Below, in pieces: positions 20,572 through 33,249 of a stretch of DNA of 64,000 nt. This stretch comes from Laccaria trichodermophora. Lineage: Eukaryota; Basidiomycota; Agaricomycetes; Agaricales; Hydnangiaceae. The translations under genes were made by a program, and so were the position numbers. A model generated the notes under the pieces. It did no database searches. It was not told the origin of the DNA and worked only from the letters and a program-made list of their open reading frames with translations. Position 1 is the stretch's first letter. Every line of letters begins with the position of its first letter. The DNA lies in the NCBI GenBank assembly GCA_018417955.1, contig JACTVC010000025.1, positions 682,001-746,000 of the forward strand, given 5' to 3'.

Positions 20572-23500
20572 ATGGCAGCAGTACCAGCAGCAGCGAGAGA
20601 TTTGTCAGTACCTGATAGTGTCGTTCAAGCACTGACACCACCTGCGAAGAAGCCCTATCCCTTTTGGTTGGGTGGTACGTTCGCGCATATATCTTTGGAT
20701 GTTGGAGCTCATCTGGAGGTTGGTAGGTGTTGCTGCGACTATAGCGGCTTCAATCACGCAGTACGCTTCCCCCCCCCACTCTCCTGCCCCCTCTTCCCCT
20801 GTGGTACTGAGTAAGACGCATATAGTCCCCTAGATCTAACCAAAGTCCGCCTCCAAGCATCAGGCGATAAACGGATGATAGAGAGTATAAAGAAGACTAT
20901 AAGAACTGCTGGTCCTTTCCCTCCTTCTCCTTTCTCCTATCATGTATCTGATGTCAGTGCGACAGGCGTCCGAGGGATGTTCGACGGCATCTCAGGAACG
21001 TGGATGCGCCAAATGTCGTACTCCATGTGTCGGTTCTGGGCATACGACGAGAGCAAGAAGTTGCTTGGGGCGGGGAAGGACGCTCCGGCGTGGAAGTTGG
21101 CTGCGGCTGGTAGTATGGGTGCGTTTTCCCTCCCCCCCCTCTTCCTCGTCACTTTCTGATGGGTTTTGGTTTAGCGGGTGGTATTGCGGGTTTTGTTGGA
21201 AATCCTGGAGGTTTGCCTTGTCCCTCCTCTTTACCCTATTTTATTGATGAGGGGTGAATAGAGATCGTGATGGTCCGGCTACAAGGAGACTTTGCAAAGC
21301 CCCCTGAGAAGCGGTTCAATTATAAACATTGCTTTGATGCTCTCTTCCGCGTGAGTTACCTGTTCTTCTTCGAGCGTCTTTGTATCGGTTCCGAGCTTGA
21401 GTTCGCATTGGGCTCTGTTATGGGGTTACCCCCCAAACGGAGCTTATTTATGCTCGTGTGCGCTTCGAGCTTTTTCTCCGGGGCTAACCCTGGCCCTTGG
21501 GATCTGCTTCTGAAGCTTATCACTCATTCATCAACTGACTCTTTTCGTTCATTTGAATAACCAACTCGCTTCATTAACTCATCTAACTCCATCATTCGTC
21601 GATCTAACGCTTCATCTCCAGATGGTCAGGGAAGAAGGCGTATCCTCACTAGCCCGCGGCGTCGGTCCAAACGTGTTCAGAGCAGTCTTGATGAACGCTA
21701 GTCAGCTCGCGTCGTCAGTCCTCCTTCCTTCCTCCTTCCTTCCTCTTCCCCTCCCATCCTTCTCCTTTTCCCCTCCTTTTTTTCTTCTTCCCCTCCTTTC
21801 CTTCTTTATTCTCCCTCTCTTTTCTTGTGTTATTAAATCCGGGCTGACACCCTACATTCACACAGCTACGACTTCTTCAAAGCAGAACTCATCAAAACGC
21901 ACATCTTCGAAGATAACATTCTTTGCCACTTCACAGCGAGCTTTGCGGCGGGGACGGTGGCTACTACTGTTTGTTCGCCTGCGGATGTGTTGAAGAGTCG
22001 GATTATGAATGCGTCGGGGCCTGGGTCGAATGTACGTTTTTTTTGGTTTTTGATACTTTGTTCTTCCCCCTTCCTGTTCGCCTTGTTTTTCTCCCTTTGT
22101 TTTCTTGCTCTCTTCCTCCCCCCCTCTTTCTTTTCGTCCTCGTAGTTTTTTTTGTAGTCCCATTCACTTCCCCTTCCATTATCCGCTTCTCATCCTCTTC
22201 CCTCACATCTTCTCCCACTATACCTCTTTTTGTTTTCTTTTCTCGTCCTCCCCTCTTTGCATCCCCTTCCTCCTCCTCTATTCATCTTCTTTCCATTCTC
22301 GTCCTCTTCCTCTTAATGTCCTCTCCCTCTCAATGTCCTCTCTTTCGCTCTCTTCGTCCATCCTCTTCCGTTCTTTTTATCCCCCTCTACCCCTTCCCAT
22401 TCCCGTCCTCTCTTCGCCCTCACCCGTTTCCTACCCTCCATCCTCTTCATCGGCTGTTAATTTTCCTCTTATCCTGTTCTTCCCTCTCTTCCCTCCCCTT
22501 GTTCTTTCCTTATACTCTTTGTCGTTTCTTCTGGCCTTTATCCTCTTCGTTTTCTCCTCTTTCTTTTCTCTTCGTTTTCCCCCTTCCTCCCTCTCTTCTC
22601 TCGATCTCCCCCTCCTTTCTCTTTGTCATCGTAAACTCTTCGTATCCCCATTCCCTCTTCCTTCCTATCATCCTTTCCTCAGTCACGCCCTGCCCACCTT
22701 GTTCCTGTTTCCCTCCTCCTCCTCTCTTCTATTCCTATCCAATTTTCTCATTCTCTTCTCATCATCTCCCTTCTTCTCTTCCCGTCTTCCTCTCCTTTTC
22801 TATCCTTCGTCCTCTTCCCCCCTCTTCCCATCCTCGTCCTTATTTTACTCTCCTCATCCTCACCTCCTCTCCCCCACTATTCCGTTTTTCTCTCTGTCCT
22901 TTCCTCTTTGTATCCCCTTCTTCCTCCTATGTTTCTCATTTCCTACCCATTCTTGTCCTCTTCCGTTTGCCCTCCTCATCCTCTTGTGCTCGCTCTTTCC
23001 TCTCCCCTGCTCTTCTCTTTTTATTTCGTGCTTCCCATTCTCATCCTCTATTTCGCTCTCCTCACCCTCGTTCGCTTCCTCCCCCCTTCCTCTTCACCCT
23101 CTCTCAAAATTTCCGCCTGTCTCCCATCCTATCCTGTTCTTTCCTGTCTGCATTCTCCTTGTCCTTTTTCTTATACTCTCTTCGTCGTTTTCTTCTGGTC
23201 TTTATCTTCTTCGTTTGCTCCTCTTTCCTTTCTCTTCTTCTCCCTCTGCCTCCCCCCTTCCTGTTCCTTTTTTTCATATATCCTCTCCTCCTCTTTCCCT
23301 TCCCATTGTTCCCTCTCCTCTCTATCGCACTCCTCACCCTCTTTCGCTTTCCGCCGTCCTCTTTATCCTCTCTCCGCCTCTTTTACGTCTTATTCTGCTC
23401 CTTCCTTTCTTCACTCTCCTCACACCCTTTCTCACTCACTCTCTTCGACAGTCTACCATTGGTGTCATCCGCCAATCGCTGAAAACCGACGGGCCCATGT

Positions 23501-23628
23501 TCATGTTCAAGGGTTGGGTGCCCGCATGGACGCGTTTACAACCCACTACGATACTCATCTTTTTGACGCTGGAGCAGCTGAAGAATGCCGTAGACTTTTC
23601 GCGCAGGCATGGAGTGACTTGGTTGTGA
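20572..23628 (+). CDS. Mitochondrial dicarboxylate carrier (DIC1/SLC25A10-like)
   Basis: Nine exons (20572-20674, 20727-20760, 20826-20911, 20966-21118, 21175-21210, 21262-21350, 21622-21713, 21866-22031, 23452-23628) join in frame to 311 residues, the usual size for this family. The three-fold carrier repeat is complete: ITHPLDLTKVRLQAS, GNPGEIVMVRLQGD and CSPADVLKSRIMN. The last form is characteristic of dicarboxylate carriers. Such proteins exchange malate or succinate for phosphate across the inner mitochondrial membrane. The ATG chosen is the first in frame and gives a short N-terminus before PYPFWLGG. Several introns are pyrimidine-rich, and the last is 1,420 bp. The donor of intron 3 (GTCCTT) is weaker than in copy 1. 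A truncated duplicate lies at 7720-9147. Confidence 0.88.
22032..23451 (+). repeat. 1.4-kb polypyrimidine intron
   Basis: The last intron of the carrier gene is nearly all C and T on the coding strand, between a GTACG donor and a CGACAG acceptor. It is some 25 times longer than the other introns. Its composition gives open frames of over 500 codons, which have no domain character. The matching tract in copy 1 is about 800 bp, so the tract has changed length since the duplication. Confidence 0.9.
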
Positions 23629-24047
23629 GAGTCGCTCAGATAGTTGTGGGGTGTCTCGAGATGGCTGCTGGATGGACTTATCACCTGAGAGCCATACCGT
23701 GATTCGCTAATTCGACCCTCTGGCAATGTCGTGCTCAAAGAACAAGATGGCAGTGGAAATGTGTTTTGTGATGTACGATTCGCACGTAACTGATGTAGAT
23801 GTACTTTTTTTTTTACTCATGATTCGTGAAGGTGTTCGTCGTAATACCCTCTCTTTGTACATACTGTACTCCGTGCAGGCGGCTCCTCGCGGTGTACCAC
23901 ATGTATTTGATAGATGATAGCCTTTTTTTCTGAGGGACTGTTGCGTAAAGTAACTCCCTGTCGTCATGTGGTAGGGCAAAATCCAGGTCATCCGTTTTCC
24001 AGCAATACGCGTGGTGTCGCCACATTTGCAAGTAAAAGTACGTTTCG
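23629..24047. other. Intergenic between carrier and DUF6534-like gene
   Basis: The tail-to-tail spacer holds the 3' ends of the carrier gene (plus) and the first membrane-protein gene (minus). No additional gene is supported. Confidence 0.4.
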
Positions 24048-25956
24048 TCATACTGTTTCCGAGGTTCCTGCAGTTTGCGAGTCGTCTGATCTTTGCGGGC
24101 TTGATTCCGTGGGTGCTTTCGTGCTGCAAGATGCGATGGTGGCTGGGAACTCAATGTCGCAACTCCGAAGGGGGATGTTTTCTGTTAATATCCGGCGATA
24201 TCTTGCTCTGTCGTTTAATCTACACGCCATGATTACTATTAGATTCATCAAGGAGCGAGATGTGCAGAAGAAACGTACGATACCAGGACAGCGTTGGCGA
24301 AAACTGTGTGGGCAACTGTGGTGAGAGACGTAGCTTTGAAGATGAAGGTTCCTTACAGCTTCCTCGGACGTTGTAGATGCCAAAGGGAACGGGACTGTCT
24401 GACAATACGATGTACTATGAGGATTGAGAAGAGTTCATTTTGAGCGCCGGGCGGAGATGAGCGCTTACGGTGATCATAAATGAAATAGCGATGCACCTGA
24501 GAATGGACCATCAGGAGACGAAGCGAGATCAGTCGGGATGGCGGACGAACCACATGATGAAGCCCGTGGATAATGAACCCAACACGAGATAATGAACGAC
24601 CCGGAGCATCTTTTCTGTTTGAACCATTCTTGAACGGATTCATTCACTCATTCTGCACACCAAAACAAGATCAGACTGACTCACTTGTAGGAAGACAAGG
24701 GGGCAGCCCGTCGGGTTAATAGAATGCACATGGTTGCGGTCACCACGCCGCTTGAAAAGACTCTCATCCCAAAGGACATAATAAGGGAAAACTAGTCGAG
24801 ATTTAGTGGTTCAGCGACAATTTTTACTGATGTGAAAGAAATGCACATTGGTGGCTTTTCGCTGTGGAGCGCAGAAATGTCTTAATCTACAAAAAGTTGA
24901 CAAAAAGGTTCAGCTGGATGTTCGATGCAAGGATAACTTCAAAACTCACATCCCCTGAAGAAAATCTGCTCAAGTCGTCAGCCCCAGGTAGACAATGAAT
25001 CGATCGAGCTTACTGATTGTGAAACCTACATGAAGTAAGATTAGATATAGTCGTTCGCATGCATAGGGCGTGAGTCGTACCCCAGCCAATTAGAAAAGGG
25101 ACCAACTGTTCACGGCGTAAGTACCAAGAATGTAGGTCAAAGGTGGTAACTCACCACTACGGCGGCAAGTATGTAAATTTTCTTACTTGCCACTGGTCCA
25201 GAGATTAGGTCGGTCTTGAGCTTCAGGGTCAATGTTTTACTTACAAGACCACATTCGTTTGATAAAGAGGCTGGAAACTAATCTTAACGGAAAATGTCCA
25301 TGAAGAAGGTAGACGTAGACGTACACTTCGACAAGAAAGCAAGTGAATTCCTGGATCACACTTGTTAAAGTAATGAATCAGACAGTCCAACCCTCAACAT
25401 ACAGTCGGAACGAAAAAGGCCTGAAGTGATCTTGAGTAAAGTACACATATTTGAAGAGAGTCCTGCACTGACCGCAGCAGACCTAGCATGATTGGAAACT
25501 AATTCAATCCACTAAAGAGGGGACATACCAATAATTGCAACTTATCAAAGTCACGGGGTCGACACCAATTCCCCGCCGGATGAAATAGTACCATATCGAC
25601 CTGGAATCAAGCACAAGGCCGGCGGTCTCTGACTGAGTCACGCCTCGCTTAGCTTGACATTATCAAGTTGATACCACTCTTACAGCGCATAGTAACACAA
25701 TCTATGCGTAAGTTAGGCGACATGGCAGTACGACTGAGAACACCCACTCACCAAAATCTTCAGGTATAAGGGGTCCTTCGGGAAGTGTCTGAAGTACCAC
25801 GCCGTCTGACATATTAAGGCGCCATACATCCTGTGGAAAACGAGCTATAAGCGAGAACAATGAGGCCAACAAAATAGTCACGAACGCGAACGCAATCATA
25901 GCCCCAATCAACGGAGCAGCAAGTTCCCCATTCGACGCAGCATGCGGTGTGCCCAT
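24048..25956 (-). CDS. DUF6534-like multi-pass membrane protein, tandem copy 1
   Basis: This is an intron-rich gene reading down from the ATG at 25956. Exon 1 encodes APLIGAMIAF. After a short intron comes MYGALICQTAWYFRHFPKDP, the hallmark first-helix region of agaricomycete DUF6534-type proteins. Later segments include GLVLDSRSIWYYF, EFTCFLVEVYVY, SLFIKRMWS, FSLIMSFGMRVFSSGVVTAT and a C-terminus ending LNDRARYRRI, equivalent to the family's SLLASLNAR-type end. Several hydrophobic stretches imply an integral membrane protein. Exon borders are only partly resolved and I could not confirm an unbroken frame, so it may be decaying. Molecular function of the family is unknown. Confidence 0.55.
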
Positions 25957-26856
25957 AGCCTCAACCGACGATTTTATGGACTTGAGAGGGAAGAAATACT
26001 GAAAAAATGCGGAGGAAAGGCTCGGAGGAATGTTCCATGGACATGTTATGAGGCTGGGTGGGAGTTGAGCAACGCCCAGACTCTAGTGATCGAATTAGCT
26101 CCACCAATGACCTAAGTACTATGTTCAGTGGAGAATTTAAATAAATTGAGGGTTGTTTGAGACCCCAGGAAGCCGAGCGAAGTCCAAGCCCCGTGCCAAC
26201 ATTGGGTCGGGCGCCTTCGGAGAAAGCCAAGCTAAAGTTGAAACGGGGAGATCGATGACGGAGTTTCGGATGTACTTATATGAGTCGGAAATGCTGCAAG
26301 TCGATGTACAAGGGGATGTGAACGATGGTTTGAGAGTGCATCTGGAGTGTGGTCGTGGTAGTAACTTGGTGGTCAGGAGGAGACAGTGTGTCGCGGACGT
26401 TAGGTTACTCTTCAATCTCAGACTCGATACAAAACGGGAACCTGTTGAAACCTACGACAGTAAATCTTCTTCCAGAGGTTTGACGAGAAAGCGAGGAGTT
26501 GAAAGTTTTTGGAGGTGGGCCTGTTACGCTGTGGACCCTCGCTTCCGACAGCTCAAGCTCAAGCTCAAGTCTGATCTCTTTACACAGGAGAGATGCAGAA
26601 GGTACTGGTGTGGTTACGTATACCCCTTGTCATAGAAAACAAACGCTTCATTCAGATCGGAGTGTACAGCCCCTTCCATCTGTATCCGAGTCTGATACAA
26701 ATGTGAGCACGGAGTATGTTTAGAATTCAAGCCATCCTCCACAATATACTCATATGGCGATGTTCGCCAACGTCCAAGTAGTAAAGTTTCGCATAGTCTT
26801 CATCCTGCCAGTGATAGGTTCCCGTAGTTTATAAATGGGATCTCTTTGTTGTAAGT
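25957..26856. other. Intergenic between tandem membrane genes 1 and 2
   Basis: This contains the probable promoter of the minus-strand gene 1 and the 3' end of gene 2. Short open frames on both strands show no motif. Confidence 0.35.
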
Positions 26857-28685
26857 TTACGTGGCGCGAACAGGGGCGTTCAAGGTTGAAGGAAACCTAA
26901 CAGAAGTCCGAAGGGCGATAGTTTCCGTCAGCATCCGACGGTATCTCGTTCTGTGGTTCAATCTGCAGGCGATGAAGTGGGTTATGGAGATACGGTACTG
27001 AATTGGACTCACGATACCAAGACAGCGTTGGCAAAAACTGTGGGGATAACTGTGAGAAGAGATGCGAATTTGAAAAAGAGCCTCCTTACAACTTCCTCGG
27101 ACGTTGTAGATCCCGAAGGGAATGGGACTATCAGGCAACACGATGTACTATAAGAACATGAGGGTTTGTTTACAAGGGATTGAGCCCAGCACGGACGGTT
27201 ATCATAAACAGAATGGCGGTGCACCTGCGAGGAAGGTCAGGCGATGGTGCTGGGCGCGAGACTAAAGGTATACGAACCACATAAGTAAGCCAGTGGACAA
27301 CGATCCCATCACAAGGGAGTTCACGACGCGAATCAACTTTTGTCCTTGAAACATGCTTGGTAGCGGAGTGAATCTAGGCTCTCAAGTATGATCTGGTTAA
27401 CTCACGAGCCGGCGGAAGACAAGGGAGAAGCGTGCTGATACAATAGGAAACACATGGTTCCAGTGACGACGCCGCTTGAGAGGACTCTCATCCCGAAAGA
27501 CATGAGGAGGGAGAACTAAAGGCATGGCTTCAGCGGATATTCGTCTGCAATGACCGATAAAAGTACGCTGGTGGCTGTTCTCTGCGGGAGGCAGTAATGT
27601 CTCTGTCTAGAAGAGAACTCGGCCTGTTGTTCACTCTAAAAGATAACTTTCATACTCACATGGCCTGTAGGAAGTCTACAAGATCGAGTACTCAATTCCG
27701 GTCGAACAATGACCCAATCGAGCTTACTGATAGTGAAACCTGAAGGAGGGGAAATTAGTCGTTGTAACTCGCATGTGGAACGGCAAAACACACCCCAGCC
27801 AATTAGAAAAGGGACCAACTGGTCACGGCATAAATGTTAAAACCATTTTTCGTGCCTAGCAAAAGGTAACTCACGACTATAGTGGCCAGTATATAGTTCT
27901 TCTTATTTGCCACTGGTTCGAAGATGAGATTGGGCGTGAACCCCGGAGTAAAGCTTCACTCACAAGACCACATTCGCTTGATGAATAGTCTGCATATACA
28001 AATCGTAAGGAAAGAACAATGGCTGAGAAGGTAGGCGTACATTTCGGCCAAAAGGCAAGTGAACTCCTGAGTGACATCGTAAGATAAGTAATAGGCCAAA
28101 GAATTCCTCATAATTTACAGTTGGGATGAAAAACGCCTGAAAGGGTCTTGCGATAAGTGCAAAACTTAATCAAAGGGAGCGCACTGACCGCGGCAGACCT
28201 AGGATGGGAATAACATTGTCAATCGGGAAACTACACATTCAGGATAAGAACATACCAATAATAACAGCTTATCAAAGTCTCAACGTCAACGCCAATCCCC
28301 CGCTGGACGAAATAGTACCACAATGATCTGGTATCAAGCACAAGACCAGCAGTTTCTGACTGAATTGCGAATCGGTTAGCTTGAAATTCCACGAAATCGG
28401 CAGCATTCTTACGGTGCATACTAACACAATCTATAAGTATCGAGTCGGAAATTAGACGAAATGGTGGTACGACTGGGAATAAGTGCATACCAACACCTTC
28501 ATATACGTCGGGTCCTTGGGAAAACCTTTGAAGTACCACGCCGTCTGACAGATCAAGGCGCCGTACATCCTGTAAAATCATGAGCGATCAGGTTCAGGTT
28601 CAGAGAAAGCCACCAACGCGCTCGCAATCATACACCCAAACAACGGAGCAGCAAGCTCCGTATTCGATGCAACATGCTGATTCAT
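26857..28685 (-). CDS. DUF6534-like multi-pass membrane protein, tandem copy 2
   Basis: This is a paralogue of the gene at 24048-25956, on the same strand and in the same order. Reading down from 28685: ELAAPLFGCMIASAL, intron, MYGALICQTAWYFKGFPKDP, GLVLDTRSLWYYFVQRGIG, LLAEMYAYLLSHCSF, LFIKRMWS, NKKNYILATIV, FSLLMSFGMRVLSSGVVTGT, QKLIRVVNSLVMGSLSTGLL, IPFGIYNVRG, then TVFANAVLVSLNHRTRYRR near the end. The last block matches the C-terminal signature of the DUF6534 family. At least eight introns are needed; some borders are uncertain. It looks the best preserved of the three. Likely a plasma or internal membrane protein of unknown role. Confidence 0.6.
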
Positions 28686-29059
28686 AGCTTCAACGACTTG
28701 GAGGACTTGACAAGGAACGTTTTGGATAGATACAGAGCGAAGCTAAAAAGGGGACTGCTCCATAGACGTGCTGGCAAGGTGGGAGTCGAAGAACATTCAG
28801 CTCAATCACATGTGATCTGGTATCCTTAGCGCACAATTTGAATCGAGGGTCCAAGTCTTCCCAACATGGTTGTCTTCATATATAGCTCGGCTCCTGCCGC
28901 CTTGAGGGCAAGTGAAAAGGTGCAGGTCAGGCGGAGTTTGAAACTGGAGGCAACCGCTTGGAACCACCGCCTAGCGTCCATCGATATGTGCGAGATTGTC
29001 AAGAGTTTCATGAAGTAGTTTACATGCCAATGGATGGAATCAAGGGTCGGAGCGAAACT

Positions 29060-29870
29060 GACGAAATCCAACGAAATCGTCTCTTGTTGTTCAGTAAGTA
29101 GCGTTCAGTCTACATGCAATGATTAGAGGGGTCTCAGGAACAGGTATCGAATTGAATATACCAAGAACATATGATACAAGGACCGCGTTGGCGAAAACTG
29201 CAGGAAGATGTGTGAATTGCAAATACAGCTTTGAAAAAGAGGTCCCTTACAACAATTGTGGGTCCTAAAGGAAATGAGGGTATCCCTGGGGTATCCGGAA
29301 TCAGAAGCGACGAATGTCTGGGGATTATCCTCATATGGGTGAAGAGCCGTTATAAACGCGATTGCGGCGAGCCTAAGAGGAAGGCCATTTAGAAGCCATA
29401 GATGAGAGAAAGTCTTAGAGTACACGAACCACATTAGTAACCCTGTGAACAACGAACCCATCACCAGAGATTTCACAACACACATGATCCTCTGACTTGA
29501 ATCATGCTTGATGTGATAGAGTTAGTATAACCACAAAAACATGAAGTGATCCACTCACCGACTCTTCGTCGACGGGGAAGCCTGCCGATACAACAAAAAG
29601 CACATGATGCCAGTTACCACACCGCTCGAGAGAATCCTCGGCCCAAAGGACACGAGAAGGTAAAACTAGCCGAATTGGTTCAAAAACGGTCCACCTGCAA
29701 TGTGTGTTGATAGCCTAGCAGTAACGTTTTTGCCTAGAAGAATAGTTGAGCGTGCAGTTCGCTTCAATCATAACTATAAACGTATAGGATATAGCGTTCG
29801 ACGCACATATTCTGAACGAAGTCTATGGCTGAGGGAACAAATCCTAAGGTAATAGTTAAACCTGCAACAG
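29060..29870 (-). pseudogene. DUF6534-like gene, tandem copy 3, truncated
   Basis: Only the C-terminal half of the family is recognisable: a block aligning with FSLLMSFGMRVLSSGVV of copy 2, RIMCVVKSLVMGSLFTGLLM near 29480-29420, and an AVFANAVLVS-like end near 29200. No equivalent of the MYGALICQTAWYF exon was found upstream before the next gene. It is therefore a partial, probably inactive third copy. Its orientation and spacing match the other two. Confidence 0.6.
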
Positions 29871-30428
29871 AAACAGTTAGTGTGGTCATATCTAAAGCGG
29901 CACGACGTACCAGGACGTATCCCAATGTCCCATGTGTGGTGAGATTTCAAGTAAGTTGAACAAAAGTTCGGGTTCAACGTTCGATGTTCAACACCTATCG
30001 GCGGTGTGAGAGCTGAACAGAGGGGTGAACAAACGCCAATGAACATCTTGTTTCTGTCCAGCGAAATGAATAGCCAATGGAGACCGTCTAAAAAATCAGC
30101 ACAAATTGTGGATGTCTTCCTTAGGAATCATAACGCAATCATAACGTCGATGGTTTGCATTTCACAAGTGGCTAAGACCTAGATCCTGAGTGATTGTTAG
30201 ATGTGTTTTCATCATAAGAGAACTCATTCCGTACTTTACCCCTTACATATCATCACTGACGTCGATTGTGGTGGTGGTTGAAAAGCAAGATTTGCCCCCG
30301 AGTAAACGTCACCGTCACGATGCTGCGTGATCGCAGCCAGTCGCCTCTGTTGAACGAACCGTCACGACCTTCCTGGCCTGTGGCCACTTTTCTCCTCGTC
30401 CACATATCCTACAGTCAACAAGCCAGTA
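29871..30428. other. Upstream region of the TMEM184-like gene
   Basis: Copy 3 and the next gene diverge from this interval. No further exon of the membrane-protein family and no other gene was recognised. Confidence 0.35.
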
Positions 30429-33014
30429 ATGGCGGGGTCAGGCGCGGGCTCGAGGCTCCCCACGCCAATCTTGGTGCTTGCCGGAACCTCCACCTTTGTG
30501 GCCGTCATTGTATCCGCAATGTCTATACACCTACAACTCAGGAATTATCGGAAGCCTAGTCTACAGCGGTATGCTTTGAATTCGTGACGTATTTCTGTCG
30601 GTGTCTTGTTGAAACTGACACTTTCTTAGGATGGTCGTGCGGATAATGCTTATGGTTCCCATATACGCGATCGCGTCGCTTATTTCGTTATTTTCGGTGG
30701 AGGCTGCATTTGTGATTGACGCTATAAGAGATATCTATGAGGTGAGTAAGCATTGGCTCCAAGGGCAGTTTTCTTCATGAAAGAATACTGGGTTGGGGAC
30801 CATGGAACAACGGACAGAGAGTCAACGCGCAATTTCGCCTGTTCGAAATGGACTTTTTCTTGTTCTGCATCCTTGGTGGCAACACACTAGATATCCTACT
30901 ACCCGCCATGCCCTTGCCTCGTGTTTTTCAATCACCCACTAACGCGAATATCTTTTCCTAGGCATTTGTAATTTATTGTTTTTTCGTTCTTTTACTCTCA
31001 TATCTCGGCGGAGAGAGATCTCTCCTCATCATGTTACACGGTCGACCACCGAAGCAACCCGTCTTTCCCATCAACCTATTCAAAAGCGAAATCGATGTCA
31101 GCGACCCATATACCTTCCTCTTTCTAAAAAGAGGCATCCTTCGTATGTTCGCTTCTATTCAAAGTAAACACCAACTGAATGACGGTCTCGTTGTAGAATA
31201 TGTACAAGTCAAGCCGATTTTAGCAGCAGTGACTCTCATCCTCAAAGCTTGCGGCAAATTCAACGAGGGCGACTTTCGAGCAAACTCTGGGTATCTCTAC
31301 GTCAGCATCATTTACAACGCCAGCATTTGTCTGGCACTATACTGCCTCGCCATGTTCTGGGTGTGCATAAACGACGACCTCAAGCCTTTCAGGTGTGTTG
31401 CTCTCCTTGTCTCCCAGCAAATTTACTCATGATATCAGGCCAGTTCCCAAATTCCTTTGCGTCAAAGGAATTCTCTTTTTCTCATTCTGGCAATCGGTTG
31501 GCATCTCCGTCCTCGTCGCGGCAAAGGTCATCACCAAGCTTGGCCCTTACACCGAACCAGAGAACGTCTCTGTCGGTCTCAATGACACACTCATCTGTGT
31601 TGAGATGCCCTTCTTCGCCATGGCCCATTTATACGCCTTCTCATACAAAGATTACATTGACCCCCTTCACACCTTTGTCGCCCGCATGCCGATGTACTAC
31701 GCTTTCCGCGATGCATTTGGGCTCCTTGACGTCGTTGAAGACACCAAAACCACCCTTCGTGGTGAAGGCATGGACTACCGCGAGTTTGAGCCTGCGGAAG
31801 GGCATATCCACCAGGGTGCTGGCCGTGATCGCAGAATACGCGCTGGGCTTCGATACAGTAAAGGCGGACAAAAGAAATATTGGTTACCCAAGACAACTAT
31901 GGAGGCTCCTAGTCGCGCTGAACGTGCCTTCAATCGCATCGCGGGCAGAGATCCGAATGAGAGCTCTACTACGCCGTTTTTAGCTCAAGCGGCTGATGAT
32001 ATTGTCCATCTGGCACCGGACTTGAGTCCACACGACGAGGAAGAAACGATATGGGATGGCCCGGATCAAGACAATGGGTATGATCTGCCCTTTGGGGACC
32101 TCGACGAGGCGGACGAGGAGCTATTTGCACACAGCAAGAAATACCTGTTTGGGGACTATAATTACCCGTGTATCGACGTCAGCTCGGAGTCGGCCAAGAC
32201 GGTCATCTGGGACGAGGAAGAAAGGGTGCTGAGGAACGAGCGGGGGGCGTGGTTCTCTCCTCTTAGAGGTGCCAAGGGGCAAGTTGCGATACAGAGGCGA
32301 GAACGCCCTGCATGGGAGGGGTACGGTGCTGTGAGTAACACACAATCGACAGGGCACGGCAATGGAAAGGGACAACAACGGTTTTACGACGATGATGACG
32401 ACGGCAAGGTCATTGACTATGATCAGGACCGGTCGCCTCCTGCAGAGGCCAAGGACGTCGTTATGAAATGGACTAAAGTGCAGAGACGGGATTCGCGCTC
32501 CAAGAACCCAGGCATACCAGGGGCATCGATGTCAAACAGCAGCAGCAGCAGCCATGTAAACCGAGTTCGTTCACCGCCTTCGGTATCTCGGACCACCTCC
32601 AAGACTGCTGGGCCTCCTGTTTTACCGTCAGACGCCGTTGATCTCGTGGTGGAGGACCACAGTGTTGCAGAGGAGGAACGCGTCCGCGAGAGACGAAAGG
32701 GGAACCCTGGGTCCCAAGTTCCTGGACTACGCAGGGTATACAGACGGGGATTAGAAAGTGGCGAGCACGCACATGTGGAGGTTGAAGTTGAAACGAGCGC
32801 CGAAGCAGACGGGAGACGTCGAGTGGATGTTGGGAATGGGATAGTCGACGTTGTTGGGTATGTTAGCAGTGATGACGATGATGAGGGGAAACGGACAACG
32901 ATAGAGCACTTGACGAAGGAGGTGAAACACGTTGCGAGGGCGGTCACTCCTCCGCTGCATGCCCGCATCAGCGGGTTTCAATATGATATTCCGGATGACA
33001 ATCCATGGGCTTAA
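30429..33014 (+). CDS. TMEM184 / organic solute transporter Ost-alpha family protein
   Basis: Five exons (30429-30568, 30630-30741, 30962-31142, 31197-31392, 31439-33014) join in frame to 734 residues. The N-terminal half has the seven-helix OSTA/DUF300 pattern: IVSAMSIHLQLRNYRKPSLQ, RIMLMVPIYAIASLISLF, LLSYLGGERSLLIML, ILQYVQVKPILAAVT, VKGILFFSFWQSVGISVL and CVEMPFFAMAHLYAFSYKDY. The C-terminal half, from about residue 350, is long, hydrophilic and low-complexity, as in fungal members. Yeast and animal relatives are membrane transport or trafficking proteins of endomembranes or vacuole. The start is chosen because it opens directly into the first helix. The stop lies about 240 bp from the convergent peroxiredoxin gene. 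Confidence 0.88.
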
Positions 33015-33249
33015 TGTATTGATGATTTCTTACGATGTTCTTTCTCTCGATATCTGCATTTGTATCTTTCTGCATAGTTCCTATTCCTTTTTATGAAACA
33101 CACGGAATCAGTATGGCCTTTTCAACTTCTATTTCTCCCGGTTGGGTTTTGTTTTACATATTGTATAATTACAAGCGAACGCTACATTCAAGTTCTTCAT
33201 CAGTTTGGTTTTGCGAAATCGGATCACCTTAATGTAATTCAGCGCTCGT

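Noticed and set aside
21923..23628. Open frames of 519, 507 and 264 codons rich in Ser, Pro, Leu and Phe
   Set aside because: They lie in the nearly pure C/T intron of the carrier gene; any frame in such DNA lacks stops. They have no domain features and clash with the well-supported splice structure. The same applies to frames at 9422-10165.
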